Shown: in pieces, positions 7,260 through 16,144 of the stretch | Position numbering within the stretch: the first letter of the stretch is position 1 | Layout: each line of letters begins with the position of its first letter | Origin: Planctomycetota bacterium | Lineage (GTDB): Bacteria; Planctomycetota; Phycisphaerae; Sedimentisphaerales; Anaerohalosphaeraceae | Direction: 5' to 3' | NCBI GenBank assembly: GCA_013349435.1 | Contig: DUZQ01000014.1 | Coordinates: 1 to 46,887 of the forward strand | Length of the DNA stretch: 46,887 nucleotides | Translations under genes and position numbers: made by a program | The notes under the pieces: generated by a model | Databases searched by the model: none | Told to the model about the DNA's origin: nothing | The model's input: only the letters and a program-made list of their open reading frames with translations

Positions 7260-10200
7260 ATGGGTAAAAAGATAACATGGAAAGTATTGTTAATTGTTTT
7301 TCTGGCCTCTCTTGCGGCCTGGAACGTATATCCGCCTAAAGACAAGCTCAAATTAGGCCTGGATCTGGCAGGCGGAACAAGTCTCGTTTACCAGATTGAC
7401 ACACGTGGTCTCGAAAGAGCCCAGAGAAAAGATCTTGCACAGAGAATGATTCCGATTCTGCTGAGGCGAATCGACCCTACGAACGTGGCTAATATTGTGA
7501 TGCGGCCTCAGGGTGATACACGAATTGAAATTCAGTTGCCCGTAGCAAGTGCTGAGACACGCAAGAAGCGACAGGCTTACGAAAAGGCCCTGGAAGAGCT
7601 TGAGAAAACCAATGCCAATCTTTTGACAATTCGCAGCGCTCTTTCAGCCGACGAGGCGCAGCGACAGAAGGTTTTTTCTGAATTCGCCGGCGATTCGGTC
7701 GAAAGGCGGGAGATACTTGAAAATTTAGCCTCGGCTTACGATGCGCGCAAGGCAAAGCAGGCCGAAAGAGACGATCTTGCTTCGAAGTTGTCGCAGGTTC
7801 GCGAAAATATCAAATCAGCGGGTCTGCAGGATGACTTTGTTGAAGCAATGGCACCTCAGTGGTCGAAGCTTGAAAAAGAGGCTCGAACCGAAGCGATAAC
7901 CCGGTTCCTGGAACAGAATGAGCCGGGCGACATCGGTCTTGTTGAAACGGTGGCAAACCTTTTCGAGAACAAAAAGAAGCTTATCGAAGAATATGTTGAT
8001 TCTTACTCAAAATGGGCCGGGGTGGTTAACGAATTGGCAGAGCCTGAAACCGGACTCAACGCCCAATATGACCAGGCGGTAGAGAGACTTTCGGAACTGA
8101 ACCTCAGCATTGCCCAGTTGACGGACGTTTTGGAACTGCCCACCGAATCGGCACAAAGGCAAACACAGATTGATGACTTTGTCCTCAGGTTCCCCAAACG
8201 TGAGGAAAAAATTAACGCCGTCATCAGCGCATTTGACGAATACCGTCGGGACCGGGGAAGGCTGGACGACCCGGAGGACCTCAAGAGAATGCTCAAAGGT
8301 GCCGGTGTGCTGGAGTTTCGGATACTTCCGACCTCAAACGACGGCAAGGTTACAACGAGCGAATTGGAAGGGTATAAGGAGGCTCTGAGGACCAAGGGCC
8401 CCAAACAGGCCCTGGGAGGCAATTATGTATGGTGTCAAATAGAAGATGTTTCAAATTTCCCGACCGGTTTCAGGGACATCGGCCAGCCTGCAATCGGAAC
8501 CTTTGGTGATAAGTATTATGTCCTGGCAAGCAACCGAAAAAATGAATGTATGCTTCGCGGTACCGGAACGAAGGAGTGGAAGCTCAGGAGGGCCTATCCG
8601 ACAACCGATTCCAAGACCGGCAGGCGGGCAATCGGTTTTGACCATGACGAGGTTGCAGCGGGGATGTTCTACACCGTAACAAACAACAATATCGGAAGGC
8701 CTTTGTGTATCCTGCTTGACGGTGAAGCGATATCAGCGCCTGTAATTAATGACGCTATCAGGTCCAGCGGCGTGATAACGGGCGACTTTACAGAAACTGA
8801 AGTTACAGATATGGTGAACAAACTCAATGCCGGCTCTTTTCCGGCCAGGCTCAGCGAAGTCCCGATATCGGAAAAGAGTATCGGCGCCACTATCGGAGCC
8901 GATAACCGTGACCAGGGAATCAGGGCCGGACTGATTGGTCTGGCCGCCGTCGCGGTATTTATGCTGGTTTACTACCTCCTGGCAGGTTCGATCGCGGATG
9001 TTGCCCTCCTTATGAACATTCTGTTTGTACTTGGTATGATGGCGGTGTTTCGGGCTACATTCACTTTGCCGGGAATCGCGGCGATAATCCTGACTATCGG
9101 TATGAGCGTTGATGCAAATGTACTGATTTTCGAACGTATTCGGGAGGAACAGCAACGAGGTTCGAGTCTGCGTACGGCAATAGCAACCGGCTACCAGAGA
9201 GCATTCAGGGCTATTTTTGATGCGAACGTTACGACGTTTATCACCGCCCTTATCCTGTTTATGGTGGCGTCTGAAGAGATAAAAGGCTTTGCAATTGTGC
9301 TTATGCTGGGTATAGCATCGAGCATGTTTACGGCACTTTTCGTTACGCGTGCAATATTTGATTTCTTAGTCGCAAAACGCATCGTCAAAGAACATTTGCT
9401 GATGCTGAGGCTTGTTCGAAATCCTCAGGTAAACTGGATGGGCCTAAAAGGCGTTTTCTTTGCGATTTCATTGGCGCTTATCGCCGGCGGTATGGGCGTG
9501 TTCTTTTTTCGAAGCGACACAGAGAACAGTAAGTATGATATTGAGTTTACGGGGGGAACGAGCATTCAACTCAATCTCAAAGACGGCACCGATTTGACCA
9601 GAAGCGACGTGGAAAAGAGAATACGGGAAAAAGGCGAACAGCTCAATAATCCCGGTCTTAAAGCAGCTAAGGTTTACAGCATTGGCCGGACGCAACTTCA
9701 ATACGAAATAACCACCACCGAAACCAATGAAACAAGAGCAACCATAACTTTCAACGAGCCGGGTAAAGAAACGGTTGAAAGTGTAAAAAACGCAATCGAA
9801 AGGACAGCCGAAAACGAGTCCGTTACATTGTATAACCTGTCAGTCGGCAAAAAGGGGCAAGACTTTGTTGTCTCCACAAGCCAGGTCAACAGGCAGCTTG
9901 TGAGGGATATACTTAACAAAGCCTTCGCCCCCGGTGCAGAGGTCTCCGAGCCGGTGGTCAATGAAATTGTAAGCCGGGCACTCAGAGAATCCTTCGCCGA
10001 CCAGCTTGATGTCCGGGAAAATCTCGGGGCATCCATAGCCGCCGTCGAAAAAGTGACAGAAACCGACGTGGAGCTGGCGGACTTCCTGGGTGGTATCAAA
10101 ATCAGTTGTAACCTCCAAAAGCCTACAACATACGAAGATTTGGCAACAAGATTCAAGGACATCCGATTCAAACCGGATATGCAGGAGCTGGTATGGTATA

Positions 10201-10964
10201 GCTATAAACTCCTAAGCGAGGAGCTGACAGAGCCGGCCCCCGGCGATACTATCAACAGCTTCGTTTATGTCAGCGTACATCCGGAAGCCGGCTATCGGGA
10301 GTTAACCGATGACGAGTTCAACAGATTCGTTGAAAACGAAAGAGCCAAGATTATAAACGCCGCTTCACTCCAGACATCCCTTGCCCGTGTTACACAAATC
10401 GACCCTTCCATCGGTGCTCAGTCGAAAACACGTGCTCTGGTTGCAATTATACTTTCTCTGGCTGCAATTGTGGCGTATATTTGGATTCGATTCGGAACCG
10501 CCAGGTATGGTTTCGCTGCTATCGCGGCGCTCGTGCATGATGTCTGCATTACATTAGGCGCTGTAACGGCATGCACTTATCTTGCATCTACAGGAATTGG
10601 CAAAACGCTTCTTATCGGTGACTTCAAGATAAACCTTGAGATGATAGCGGCCTTTTTAACAATCATCGGTTATTCCCTCAACGACACGATTGTTGTGTTT
10701 GACAGGATTCGTGAAAACCGGGGTAAATCGGGCAAGCTGAACGAAAAGATGATTTCTGACAGCATCAATCAAACCCTCTCCCGGACTCTGCTGACCTCGA
10801 TGACCACGTTTATGGTTGTGCTTGTGATGTATATCTGGGGCGGCGCGGGCCTGAGGGGATTCACGTTCGCGATGCTGATTGGGATATTGATAGGTACTTA
10901 TTCTTCCGTGGCAATAGCGGCCCCCATATTGCTGTTGGGGTCAAAGACGCTTTCGTCAAAGTAA
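7260..10964 (+). CDS. secDF: SecD-SecF fusion protein translocase with enlarged periplasmic domains
   Basis: The 1234-residue protein joins SecD (about 1-710) and SecF (about 715-1234), the proton-driven membrane subunits that assist late steps of Sec export. SecD shows LGLDLAGG after the first membrane helix, and a conserved membrane block from about residue 555 with DANVLIFERIREE. SecF has the EFTGGTSIQL strand near 762 and a final membrane block with NDTIVVFDRIREN. Two features are unusual: a charged, probably coiled-coil stretch of about 240 residues (about 98-340) inside the first SecD periplasmic domain, and about 290 residues between the first and second SecF membrane helices. AAGGAG lies five bases before the ATG. 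The gene is intact and follows yajC. Confidence 0.95.
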   Translation: MGKKITWKVLLIVFLASLAAWNVYPPKDKLKLGLDLAGGTSLVYQIDTRGLERAQRKDLAQRMIPILLRRIDPTNVANIVMRPQGDTRIEIQLPVASAETRKKRQAYEKALEELEKTNANLLTIRSALSADEAQRQKVFSEFAGDSVERREILENLASAYDARKAKQAERDDLASKLSQVRENIKSAGLQDDFVEAMAPQWSKLEKEARTEAITRFLEQNEPGDIGLVETVANLFENKKKLIEEYVDSYSKWAGVVNELAEPETGLNAQYDQAVERLSELNLSIAQLTDVLELPTESAQRQTQIDDFVLRFPKREEKINAVISAFDEYRRDRGRLDDPEDLKRMLKGAGVLEFRILPTSNDGKVTTSELEGYKEALRTKGPKQALGGNYVWCQIEDVSNFPTGFRDIGQPAIGTFGDKYYVLASNRKNECMLRGTGTKEWKLRRAYPTTDSKTGRRAIGFDHDEVAAGMFYTVTNNNIGRPLCILLDGEAISAPVINDAIRSSGVITGDFTETEVTDMVNKLNAGSFPARLSEVPISEKSIGATIGADNRDQGIRAGLIGLAAVAVFMLVYYLLAGSIADVALLMNILFVLGMMAVFRATFTLPGIAAIILTIGMSVDANVLIFERIREEQQRGSSLRTAIATGYQRAFRAIFDANVTTFITALILFMVASEEIKGFAIVLMLGIASSMFTALFVTRAIFDFLVAKRIVKEHLLMLRLVRNPQVNWMGLKGVFFAISLALIAGGMGVFFFRSDTENSKYDIEFTGGTSIQLNLKDGTDLTRSDVEKRIREKGEQLNNPGLKAAKVYSIGRTQLQYEITTTETNETRATITFNEPGKETVESVKNAIERTAENESVTLYNLSVGKKGQDFVVSTSQVNRQLVRDILNKAFAPGAEVSEPVVNEIVSRALRESFADQLDVRENLGASIAAVEKVTETDVELADFLGGIKISCNLQKPTTYEDLATRFKDIRFKPDMQELVWYSYKLLSEELTEPAPGDTINSFVYVSVHPEAGYRELTDDEFNRFVENERAKIINAASLQTSLARVTQIDPSIGAQSKTRALVAIILSLAAIVAYIWIRFGTARYGFAAIAALVHDVCITLGAVTACTYLASTGIGKTLLIGDFKINLEMIAAFLTIIGYSLNDTIVVFDRIRENRGKSGKLNEKMISDSINQTLSRTLLTSMTTFMVVLVMYIWGGAGLRGFTFAMLIGILIGTYSSVAIAAPILLLGSKTLSSK

Positions 10965-10979
10965 CCTGAGAGAAGACGG

Positions 10980-11483
10980 GTGCCGCACCGGTCAAAAATG
11001 CGTAAGGATTTGAAAACCGGAATACTGTTCGGGTTAGTGCTCTCAATAAGCGCTATCGTAATAATGTCCGTTTGGCCGGAAGAAAATGTCCAGACCAGGC
11101 TGAGCCGAAGCCGAACCGCCGGGGTTGAGGTGCCGGCAGCAGAAACGGTACCAAGTGACCAGGAGCGCATCGAGTCGGTGGATGCCGACTCCGCCGCTGA
11201 GACTGAACCTGTCGTGGAGCTTAGAGTAGCGCACAAAGAACCCAGAGAAGGCGCCGACCCGGAGGGTGAGCAAAACCCGAAGCCGGAAACGGTATTTCAA
11301 AATGCCGAAGACAGACAACCGGTGCAAATCCACGTAGTTGCCGCCGGCCAGACTCTGTCGTCTATTTCGGCGATGTATTACGGCACCGGCGGCCGGTGGA
11401 AAAAAATTCTCGATGCCAATCCCAAAGTAATTGCGGACCAGGACAAACTCTGGCCGGGCATGCGCCTGGCAATCCCTGAATAG
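10980..11483 (+). CDS. Membrane-anchored LysM-domain protein
   Basis: This 167-residue protein has a basic N-terminus and one hydrophobic helix (about residues 13-31), then an acidic Pro/Glu-rich linker. The C-terminal LysM domain (about 115-167) contains the AAGQTLSSISAMYYGTGG and ILDANPKV segments and ends LWPGMRLAIPE. LysM binds peptidoglycan, so the protein probably tethers the inner membrane to the wall. GTG at 10980 or ATG at 10998 could be the start; a GAGAGAAG before the GTG slightly favours it. It begins 15 bases after secDF and is probably cotranscribed. Confidence 0.8.
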   Translation: MPHRSKMRKDLKTGILFGLVLSISAIVIMSVWPEENVQTRLSRSRTAGVEVPAAETVPSDQERIESVDADSAAETEPVVELRVAHKEPREGADPEGEQNPKPETVFQNAEDRQPVQIHVVAAGQTLSSISAMYYGTGGRWKKILDANPKVIADQDKLWPGMRLAIPE

Positions 11484-11630
11484 TCATTAACAGAGACCGA
11501 CAGAATAAATATACAGCACTCATGTCGCCCTGAGCCAAGTGCGGTGCCAGTATGATAATGGTACAAGCAATCCGCCCGATACACTCCTGCAATTCATTTA
11601 ACACCAAATTCTACGCGGGGTTTTTTGCCA

Positions 11631-11747
11631 GTCATTCCAAACTCGATTTGGAATCCAAAAAAAATTGTAATTGCGACTTAGACCAAAGCAACCACTGAAA
11701 TCTCTGATCTGACGCAATTTAGATTGCTTCGCTTCGCTCGCAATGAC
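11631..11747 (-). repeat. Composite dispersed repeat, second copy of the gtcattgcgagcg core
   Basis: The inverted copy of the 26-base core lies at 11722-11747. At the other end is a hairpin with arms attccaaa (11634-11641) and tttggaat (11647-11654). Both resemble widespread intergenic repeats that begin with gtcattc and end in complementary sequence. A partner copy is at 1343-1424. Confidence 0.65.
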
Positions 11748-11902
11748 AACCCGGCATCTTTTCAACAGAGCATTAAAGGCCCTTAAATACATTCCTTGGT
11801 GCCGTATCTGGTTCTGTTATTCAGATAAAACCGGTATTTACTGGACTCAGCCCGGAAGTCGTATAAAATCTGAAAATGTTCTGCAGATAAAAGATAAGGA
11901 TT

Positions 11903-12013
11903 GTCATTCTGAATCCGGCGTATCACCGGGCTACCATACTTCGGGATACACTACGGATGAAGAATCTCTCGTTTGTAAACGAATAAGGTTCTTTGCCCAC
12001 GGCTCAGAATAAC
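11903..12013 (-). repeat. Dispersed repeat of the gtcattctgag class
   Basis: Read on the minus strand it begins gttattctgagccgtgggc and contains gagagattcttcat, ending in ggattcagaatgaca. The ends are near-complementary (attctgag against ttcagaat). It resembles a common intergenic repeat family; only one copy is visible here. Confidence 0.5.
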
Positions 12014-12039
12014 TTTAGCAAAGTTGGGAGGATAAGACC

Positions 12040-12420
12040 ATGTTAGGAACATTTGGAATGGTGGGAGCGGCCTACGGCACCGCTCAGGTCGCTTCTGCGG
12101 CGGCGGCAAGCGATGCGGCAAGGGCTAAAAGCAGGGCCATTTCGGTTGAACGCCACGTAAGAGTGCTCCAGGCAAATCTCGCCAAGAGCATGATGATTAA
12201 CGAGGCGTTGTGGGAGCTGATTCGAGACCGGCACGGCCTGACCGAAAAAGACCTCCACGATAAACTCTACCAAATCGATATGCGCGACGGGATTCTTGAC
12301 GGCAAAAACCAGCGAAAGACGGTCGAGTGCCCCAACTGCGGTCATACTGTCTCGCCCAGACACCCTGCCTGTATCTACTGCGGTCAAGTCATCGACGACT
12401 CGGTATTTGCAATCAGCTAA
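12040..12420 (+). CDS. Zinc-ribbon protein of unknown function
   Basis: This 126-residue protein starts with an Ala/Gly-rich segment that could be a short membrane helix (residues 1-27). A helical, probably coiled region follows (about 30-90). It ends in a zinc ribbon with paired CPNCG and CIYCG knuckles (about residues 100-118). GGGAGG lies upstream of the ATG. It stands between repeats and the convergent dapF. The zinc ribbon suggests a structural or nucleic-acid-related role, but I cannot name a family. Confidence 0.7.
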   Translation: MLGTFGMVGAAYGTAQVASAAAASDAARAKSRAISVERHVRVLQANLAKSMMINEALWELIRDRHGLTEKDLHDKLYQIDMRDGILDGKNQRKTVECPNCGHTVSPRHPACIYCGQVIDDSVFAIS

Positions 12421-12448
12421 GATTAAATCAAAAATATCTTCAGGATTC

Positions 12449-13324
12449 TTAACCCGGCCAGTCGCCGGTGAAAACTTCGACCGCAGGGCCTGTCATATAT
12501 ACGCAATTGTCCTGCTCACACCAGTTAATCTCGAGATCCCCGCCGGGTAGATGAGCTAACACGTTACGACCGCACCTGCCCGTAAGCGCACCGGCTACAA
12601 CACTTGCGCACGCACCGGTACCACAGGCAAGAGTTATACCGCTGCCCCGCTCCCACGTCCGCATGCTGATTTCAGCCGGACCATGAACCTTAACAAAATG
12701 AGCATTGATTCGATTTGGAAAAAGCTCGTGATGCTCGATTAGAGGCCCCACCCTGCAAAGCTGTGTCTCATTCAAATCATCACAGAAAAAAACCGCGTGA
12801 GGATTGCCCATCGAAACACAAGTCATTAAAAACCGCTCGCCCGCGACTTCAATCGATTCATCAACTACTCTTTCGCACCCCATAGCTACGGGAATATCCG
12901 ATGCACGCAATACAGGTACGCCCATATTCACGCAGACCCTGCCAACCTTGTCATACTCGTCAATCTCAAGGCCGAGTGTAAGCACCCCCCGGCCCGTTTC
13001 AATCTGTAATGAATTTTCAAACGTCCCCTGACCGGGGATAGAAAGCTCGTCCCCCCTTGCCGACAGATGATGCTCATAGACATACTTGGCCACGCATCTT
13101 ATCCCGTTGCCGCACATCTCGGCTTCCGAGCCGTCCGCATTGAATATACGCATTCGGACATGGGCCGAATCGGCCGGACAAATCAAAATCAAACCGTCTG
13201 CACCGATGCCGGTATGCCGGTTGCTCACCCGTTTGGCCAAAGACGCAGCATCTTTAATCTGCTCACTGAAGCAGTTGACGTAAACATAGTCGTTGCCCAA
13301 ACCATGCATCTTTGTGAACTTCAC
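12449..13324 (-). CDS. dapF: Diaminopimelate epimerase
   Basis: DapF interconverts LL- and meso-diaminopimelate, the last step before lysine and the source of the peptidoglycan cross-linking residue. The 291-residue protein starts MKFTKMHGLGNDYV, the usual family start. It has both catalytic cysteines: EMCGNGIRC (first base) and LACGTGACA (second base), plus the ERGSG substrate loop. Length is normal. It is cytoplasmic. It converges on the zinc-ribbon gene with 28 bases between, and no other lysine genes are adjacent. Confidence 0.95.
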   Translation of the reverse strand: MKFTKMHGLGNDYVYVNCFSEQIKDAASLAKRVSNRHTGIGADGLILICPADSAHVRMRIFNADGSEAEMCGNGIRCVAKYVYEHHLSARGDELSIPGQGTFENSLQIETGRGVLTLGLEIDEYDKVGRVCVNMGVPVLRASDIPVAMGCERVVDESIEVAGERFLMTCVSMGNPHAVFFCDDLNETQLCRVGPLIEHHELFPNRINAHFVKVHGPAEISMRTWERGSGITLACGTGACASVVAGALTGRCGRNVLAHLPGGDLEINWCEQDNCVYMTGPAVEVFTGDWPG

Positions 13325-13460
13325 GAAATTATCTTCCAGATAAAGAATTTGAAAAAAGTAAGGATAATATCAATTTACCGTACAGTCAAGAAAATGATGT
13401 TTATGCAGCAATTGAAAGGTCAAGGCCGAGTCCATCGAGCATTGAGTATCAAGTTTACTT

Positions 13461-13511
13461 AGCCCCGGCACCAGTGGCCGGGGTTCATTTAGCCCCACGT
13501 TTTACGTGGGG
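13461..13511. repeat. Paired GC hairpins (REP-like)
   Basis: Two hairpins follow each other: ccccggc/gccgggg (13463-13469 with 13477-13483) and ccccacgt/acgtgggg (13493-13500 with 13504-13511), each preceded by tagcccc or tagcc. They lie between the start of dapF and the end of the DUF4282 gene, and could act as a terminator for the latter. The pairing of two similar hairpins is typical of REP/BIME-like repeats. Confidence 0.6.
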
Positions 13512-13557
13512 TCTTAACCGAAAAATTCAATGCGGACCCCAAAAGGGTGTTAAATTA

Positions 13558-13896
13558 CTACTCGCCGGATTCAGGTTCCCCGGCAGCTTCCGCCGCGGGA
13601 ACTTCTTCGGCAACAGCAGGTTTTCTCGTATTTTCTTCGATCCTGAAAAGTGTCAGCACCAGTTCCATATATATTCGCAAAACGATAACCAACAGCACGA
13701 ACACAATTGGCGCTGCAATCACGTGTAACAGCCCTACTGCAAAGCCTTTTGTAAAGGCCGTTACAATCAGCATAAGCCCAAAAAAGGCCGCAATTGCGAT
13801 ACCGAGCATATACAAAATCTTTATTACACGCGTCGTGATAAACTCAGTAAATGACAGGTCAAACAAACAATTCCAAAATCCTTTTTTCTCTTCCAT
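13558..13896 (-). CDS. DUF4282 membrane protein
   Basis: This 112-residue protein matches DUF4282: a short amphipathic start with W-N-C-L-F-D-L-S-F-T-E-F-I-T-T-R, then two membrane helices (about residues 25-50 and 57-80), then an LRIYMELVLTLFRIEENT segment. A Pro/Ala/Glu-rich tail follows. The start is the ATG at 13896, with GAGG eight bases upstream; an in-frame extension to 13932 lacks such support. The function of the family is unknown. It lies downstream of the sigma factor gene on the same strand but 180 bases away, so it may have its own promoter. Confidence 0.8.
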   Translation of the reverse strand: MEEKKGFWNCLFDLSFTEFITTRVIKILYMLGIAIAAFFGLMLIVTAFTKGFAVGLLHVIAAPIVFVLLVIVLRIYMELVLTLFRIEENTRKPAVAEEVPAAEAAGEPESGE

Positions 13897-13981
13897 AATT
13901 ATTACCTCACATATTTTTTTCCAATATCCCACTAAAAATGTCTTTCGACAAACTCAGGATCCGTGGGAAAAAATATTTAGC

Positions 13982-13998
13982 CTGCGGCCCTGCCGCAG
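13982..13998 (-). terminator. Possible terminator after the sigma factor gene
   Basis: A seven-base GC stem ctgcggc/gccgcag with a three-base loop is followed on the minus strand by gctaaatatttttt. It lies about 80 bases past the stop of the sigma factor gene. The T run starts several bases after the stem, so termination is plausible but not certain. Confidence 0.4.
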
Positions 13999-14076
13999 TT
14001 TACTAATCATAAAATTACACTTGGTAAAGAAGAATTTTATCGTTTATTCACTTTTATACCCGCTGTCGGCCGCGAG

Positions 14077-14856
14077 TCAAGTGATTGCAAATTCCTTTTT
14101 GCGGGTGTTCATCTGGGCCTTAAGACGTGCGATAATCGACGAGTGCATCTGTGACACACGTGATTCGGACAGGTCAAGAGTCGCACCGATCTCCTTCATC
14201 GTCATCTCTTCATAATAATACAAAACGATGATAAGCCGTTCCGCCCGAGTTAAGCCCTTGGTTAAAAGACCTTTAAGGTCCCGTTTTTGGGCTTCAACCA
14301 GAGGATTCTCGCTCTTGCTGTCCTCGATTATATCTATTTCGCGAATATCTTTTTCGCTCTCGGATTCGGCGAACTTATTACTTAGCGAAACCAAACCGAC
14401 CGCGTTGGCGTCTCGCTGAAGCCTGCGAAACTCCGTCATATCCAGGTTCAACTCGTCAGCTATTTCCTTTTCAGTAGGCAGGCGTCCAAGATAGGCCTCG
14501 AGTGTCTGAAGGGCATTTTCAAGCTGGTGTGCCCGAGCTCGAACCAGCCGGGGAACCCAGTCCATGCTTCTAAGCTCGTCAAGAATGGCCCCCCGAATCC
14601 TTGGTGTGCAATAGGTCTCAAACTTTACACCCCTCTCCGGGTCAAACGCATCAATAGCATCCATCAGCCCGAATATACCCGCACTGACAAGGTCGTCAAG
14701 CTCAACTTTGTCGGGGAGTTTTGCATATATTCGGTCCGCGGTGTACTTTACGAGCGGCAGGTAGTTCTCCATAAGGAGATTACGATGATGCTCGTCCCTC
14801 GTTTGGAAGAATCCTTTCCAGACTCGGCCGATGTCTTTTAGCTGGGCTGTCTTCAT
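14077..14856 (-). CDS. FliA/WhiG-family RNA polymerase sigma factor
   Basis: A 259-residue sigma-70 group 3 protein. Region 2 is seen at about 25-95 (DLVSAGIFGLMDAIDAFDP, then FETYCTPRIRGAILDELR), with the D-W-V-P-R segment that marks the FliA/WhiG branch. Region 3 covers about 100-165, and region 4 ends the protein with an EEMTMKEIGATLDLSESRVSQMH helix-turn-helix. Such factors usually direct flagellar or developmental genes. GGAG lies ten bases before the ATG. No anti-sigma factor is adjacent, but a FlgB-like gene lies upstream on the same strand, which supports a motility link. Confidence 0.9.
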   Translation of the reverse strand: MKTAQLKDIGRVWKGFFQTRDEHHRNLLMENYLPLVKYTADRIYAKLPDKVELDDLVSAGIFGLMDAIDAFDPERGVKFETYCTPRIRGAILDELRSMDWVPRLVRARAHQLENALQTLEAYLGRLPTEKEIADELNLDMTEFRRLQRDANAVGLVSLSNKFAESESEKDIREIDIIEDSKSENPLVEAQKRDLKGLLTKGLTRAERLIIVLYYYEEMTMKEIGATLDLSESRVSQMHSSIIARLKAQMNTRKKEFAIT

Positions 14857-15180
14857 ATCCTTAACCTCCGTGTAAATCAGTCGGATACTATTTTGCGCCT
14901 TTCAGGTCCTATAAGCTGACCTGTTCTTGAATTTTCACTTCCTTTGCCTGACTTGTTATTGGCCGGCAAACATATTGTATCGGTCATCGAATAACACCGG
15001 CTTAAAAAAGCCTTGTCCCAAACTTAAGCAAAATCCTGTTTTGCTTTTGATGTTATAACAACCACAAGCCCACGACCGATAAAATCAAAAATTCTCGACG
15101 AACAGGGCAGTCGCCTGAAAAAAACAAATAAAACCGGCATTATTCAAATTAAATTGTCAGATAGAAAATTTGTCCGCACT
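14857..15180. other. Intergenic region with a perfect palindrome upstream of the sigma gene
   Basis: About 320 bases with no gene. A perfect inverted repeat, aagcaaaa/ttttgctt, lies at 15026-15033 and 15039-15046. It could be a binding site or part of a weak terminator for the MerR/FlgB-like pair, but no T run follows it on the minus strand. The sigma gene must have a promoter here or depend on read-through; no clear -35/-10 pair is visible. Confidence 0.45.
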
Positions 15181-15645
15181 TTATCGCTTCTTGCTTTCAA
15201 GCAGCTCAGCGGCGGTTCTTTTGTTAATCAGGTTTTCAGAAAGCTTGTCAATCTGAAGTTTCAGGTATTTTTCTGTATCCTTTTCAAAGAGCCATTTCGC
15301 ATAGTCATCTACTATGGGTATAGTCTCGAAGCTGCCGTCGGGGCCGAACTTGATATGCTTGCTGTCTCTGAGCAAAAGCCTTTTGCTTCTAATGTGCTCT
15401 GAAACCGCTTCGGTTATCAGTTCGGCGAACTCAACCACGTCAAGGTCGGCGGGTACAAAACCGGGTGTCGCTACGGCCTCTATGTTATGCGTCAGAATTT
15501 GATGCCGCCGTTCGGTAAACTCCAGTATCTTGACGAGCAACTCGGCAATGTTATCCGTTATTATTGTCGATATATTTATATTCAACTTAAGCCGCCAATC
15601 ATAAGTTATCTCTTTAAAAAATGTAGTTGCGACATTATCTGTCAC
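15181..15645 (-). CDS. FlgB-like flagellar basal-body rod protein
   Basis: The 154-residue product has an N-terminal rod-protein helix ILEFTERRHQILTHNIEAVATPGF, which follows the FlgB pattern (R-x-x-x-L-x-x-N-I-A-N-x-x-T-P-G-Y) with changes at positions normally Asn or Tyr. The C-terminal part has the VDDYAKWLFEKDTEKYLKLQ helix that resembles the FlgB C-terminal rod helix. Length is close to FlgB (about 130-150). There is no signal peptide, as expected for a type III-exported rod protein. The start overlaps the end of the merR-like gene by 11 bases, so the pair is probably translationally coupled. No other flagellar structural gene is in the window, so flagellar function is likely but not proven. 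Confidence 0.6.
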   Translation of the reverse strand: MTDNVATTFFKEITYDWRLKLNINISTIITDNIAELLVKILEFTERRHQILTHNIEAVATPGFVPADLDVVEFAELITEAVSEHIRSKRLLLRDSKHIKFGPDGSFETIPIVDDYAKWLFEKDTEKYLKLQIDKLSENLINKRTAAELLESKKR

Positions 15646-15916
15646 TCATACCTTGATTCTCTGTCAATATCTTCCTTATCTCGGTTAATGTCTTGCCCTT
15701 CCTAAGTTCCATAATTTTGGCGAGTCTTCGGAAAACGGATTCATCGTAGAGTCGATGCCCTCCATCAGTCCAGCCCGCCTCGTGTATCAAACCCATTGTT
15801 GTGTAATTATGAATAGTCTGCCTCGAAAAGGGCGTAAAACGAACGACCTCCCCAATTCGATAAAGCTTTACAGGAATTGTGATTTCAGGTCCCTTTCCCA
15901 CTTTGAGATTACTCAA
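15635..15916 (-). CDS. Small MerR-family transcription regulator
   Basis: This 93-residue protein consists of a MerR-type winged helix (about residues 17-85): L-Y-R-I-G-E-V then SRQTIHNYTTMGLI and a wing with GGHRLYDESVFRRL, ending in a helix starting LRKGKTLTEI. It lacks the long coiled-coil and effector domain of classical MerR proteins, so it may act through a partner or respond to nothing small. The start is uncertain: TTG at 15916 is the longest option. It overlaps the FlgB-like gene downstream and is divergent from the diguanylate cyclase region, so it may control either. Confidence 0.8.
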   Translation of the reverse strand: MSNLKVGKGPEITIPVKLYRIGEVVRFTPFSRQTIHNYTTMGLIHEAGWTDGGHRLYDESVFRRLAKIMELRKGKTLTEIRKILTENQGMSDR

Positions 15917-16144
15917 ATAAGGCCGTATCTCTATTCTTTTTCTTAAATCTTCTCTTGGCCGGTGACCAACGAACAGCCCGGCACCAGCACCCGGTTAACC
16001 ATCCTGCGACCATCCAGTAGCTTATTCATAAGAAAAAATAACTTTTACAATTTGCAAAATGTAAAATGCATTAGTGTTTGTGTCAACCCTTTTTTTTATT
16101 TTTTTGAAAATTTTTAAAAAAATTTTTTCCCAGCCACTTTTGAC

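Larger units (their letters stand above)
11484..12039. other. Gene-free gap made largely of dispersed repeats
   Basis: About 555 bases hold no convincing gene. Open frames here translate to VIASEAKQS- and HSESG-type strings, which are known products of intergenic repeats, not proteins. Repeats occupy 11631-11747 and 11903-12013. The end of the gap provides GGGAGG, a ribosome-binding site for the zinc-ribbon gene. Confidence 0.6.

Noticed and set aside
11598..12012. Open frames in the repeat-rich gap, including VIASEAKQS and HSESG translations
   Set aside because: They are typical spurious products of dispersed intergenic repeats.
13547..14215. 222-codon plus-strand frame antisense to the DUF4282 and sigma genes
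   Set aside because: Low-complexity Ser/Ile-rich translation; the minus-strand genes have recognised families, so this is a shadow.
15074..15082. gaccgataa resembling the -10 of FliA-dependent promoters (gccgataa)
   Set aside because: It points along the plus strand, away from the minus-strand sigma and FlgB-like genes, and no matching taaa -35 box at the right distance is present.
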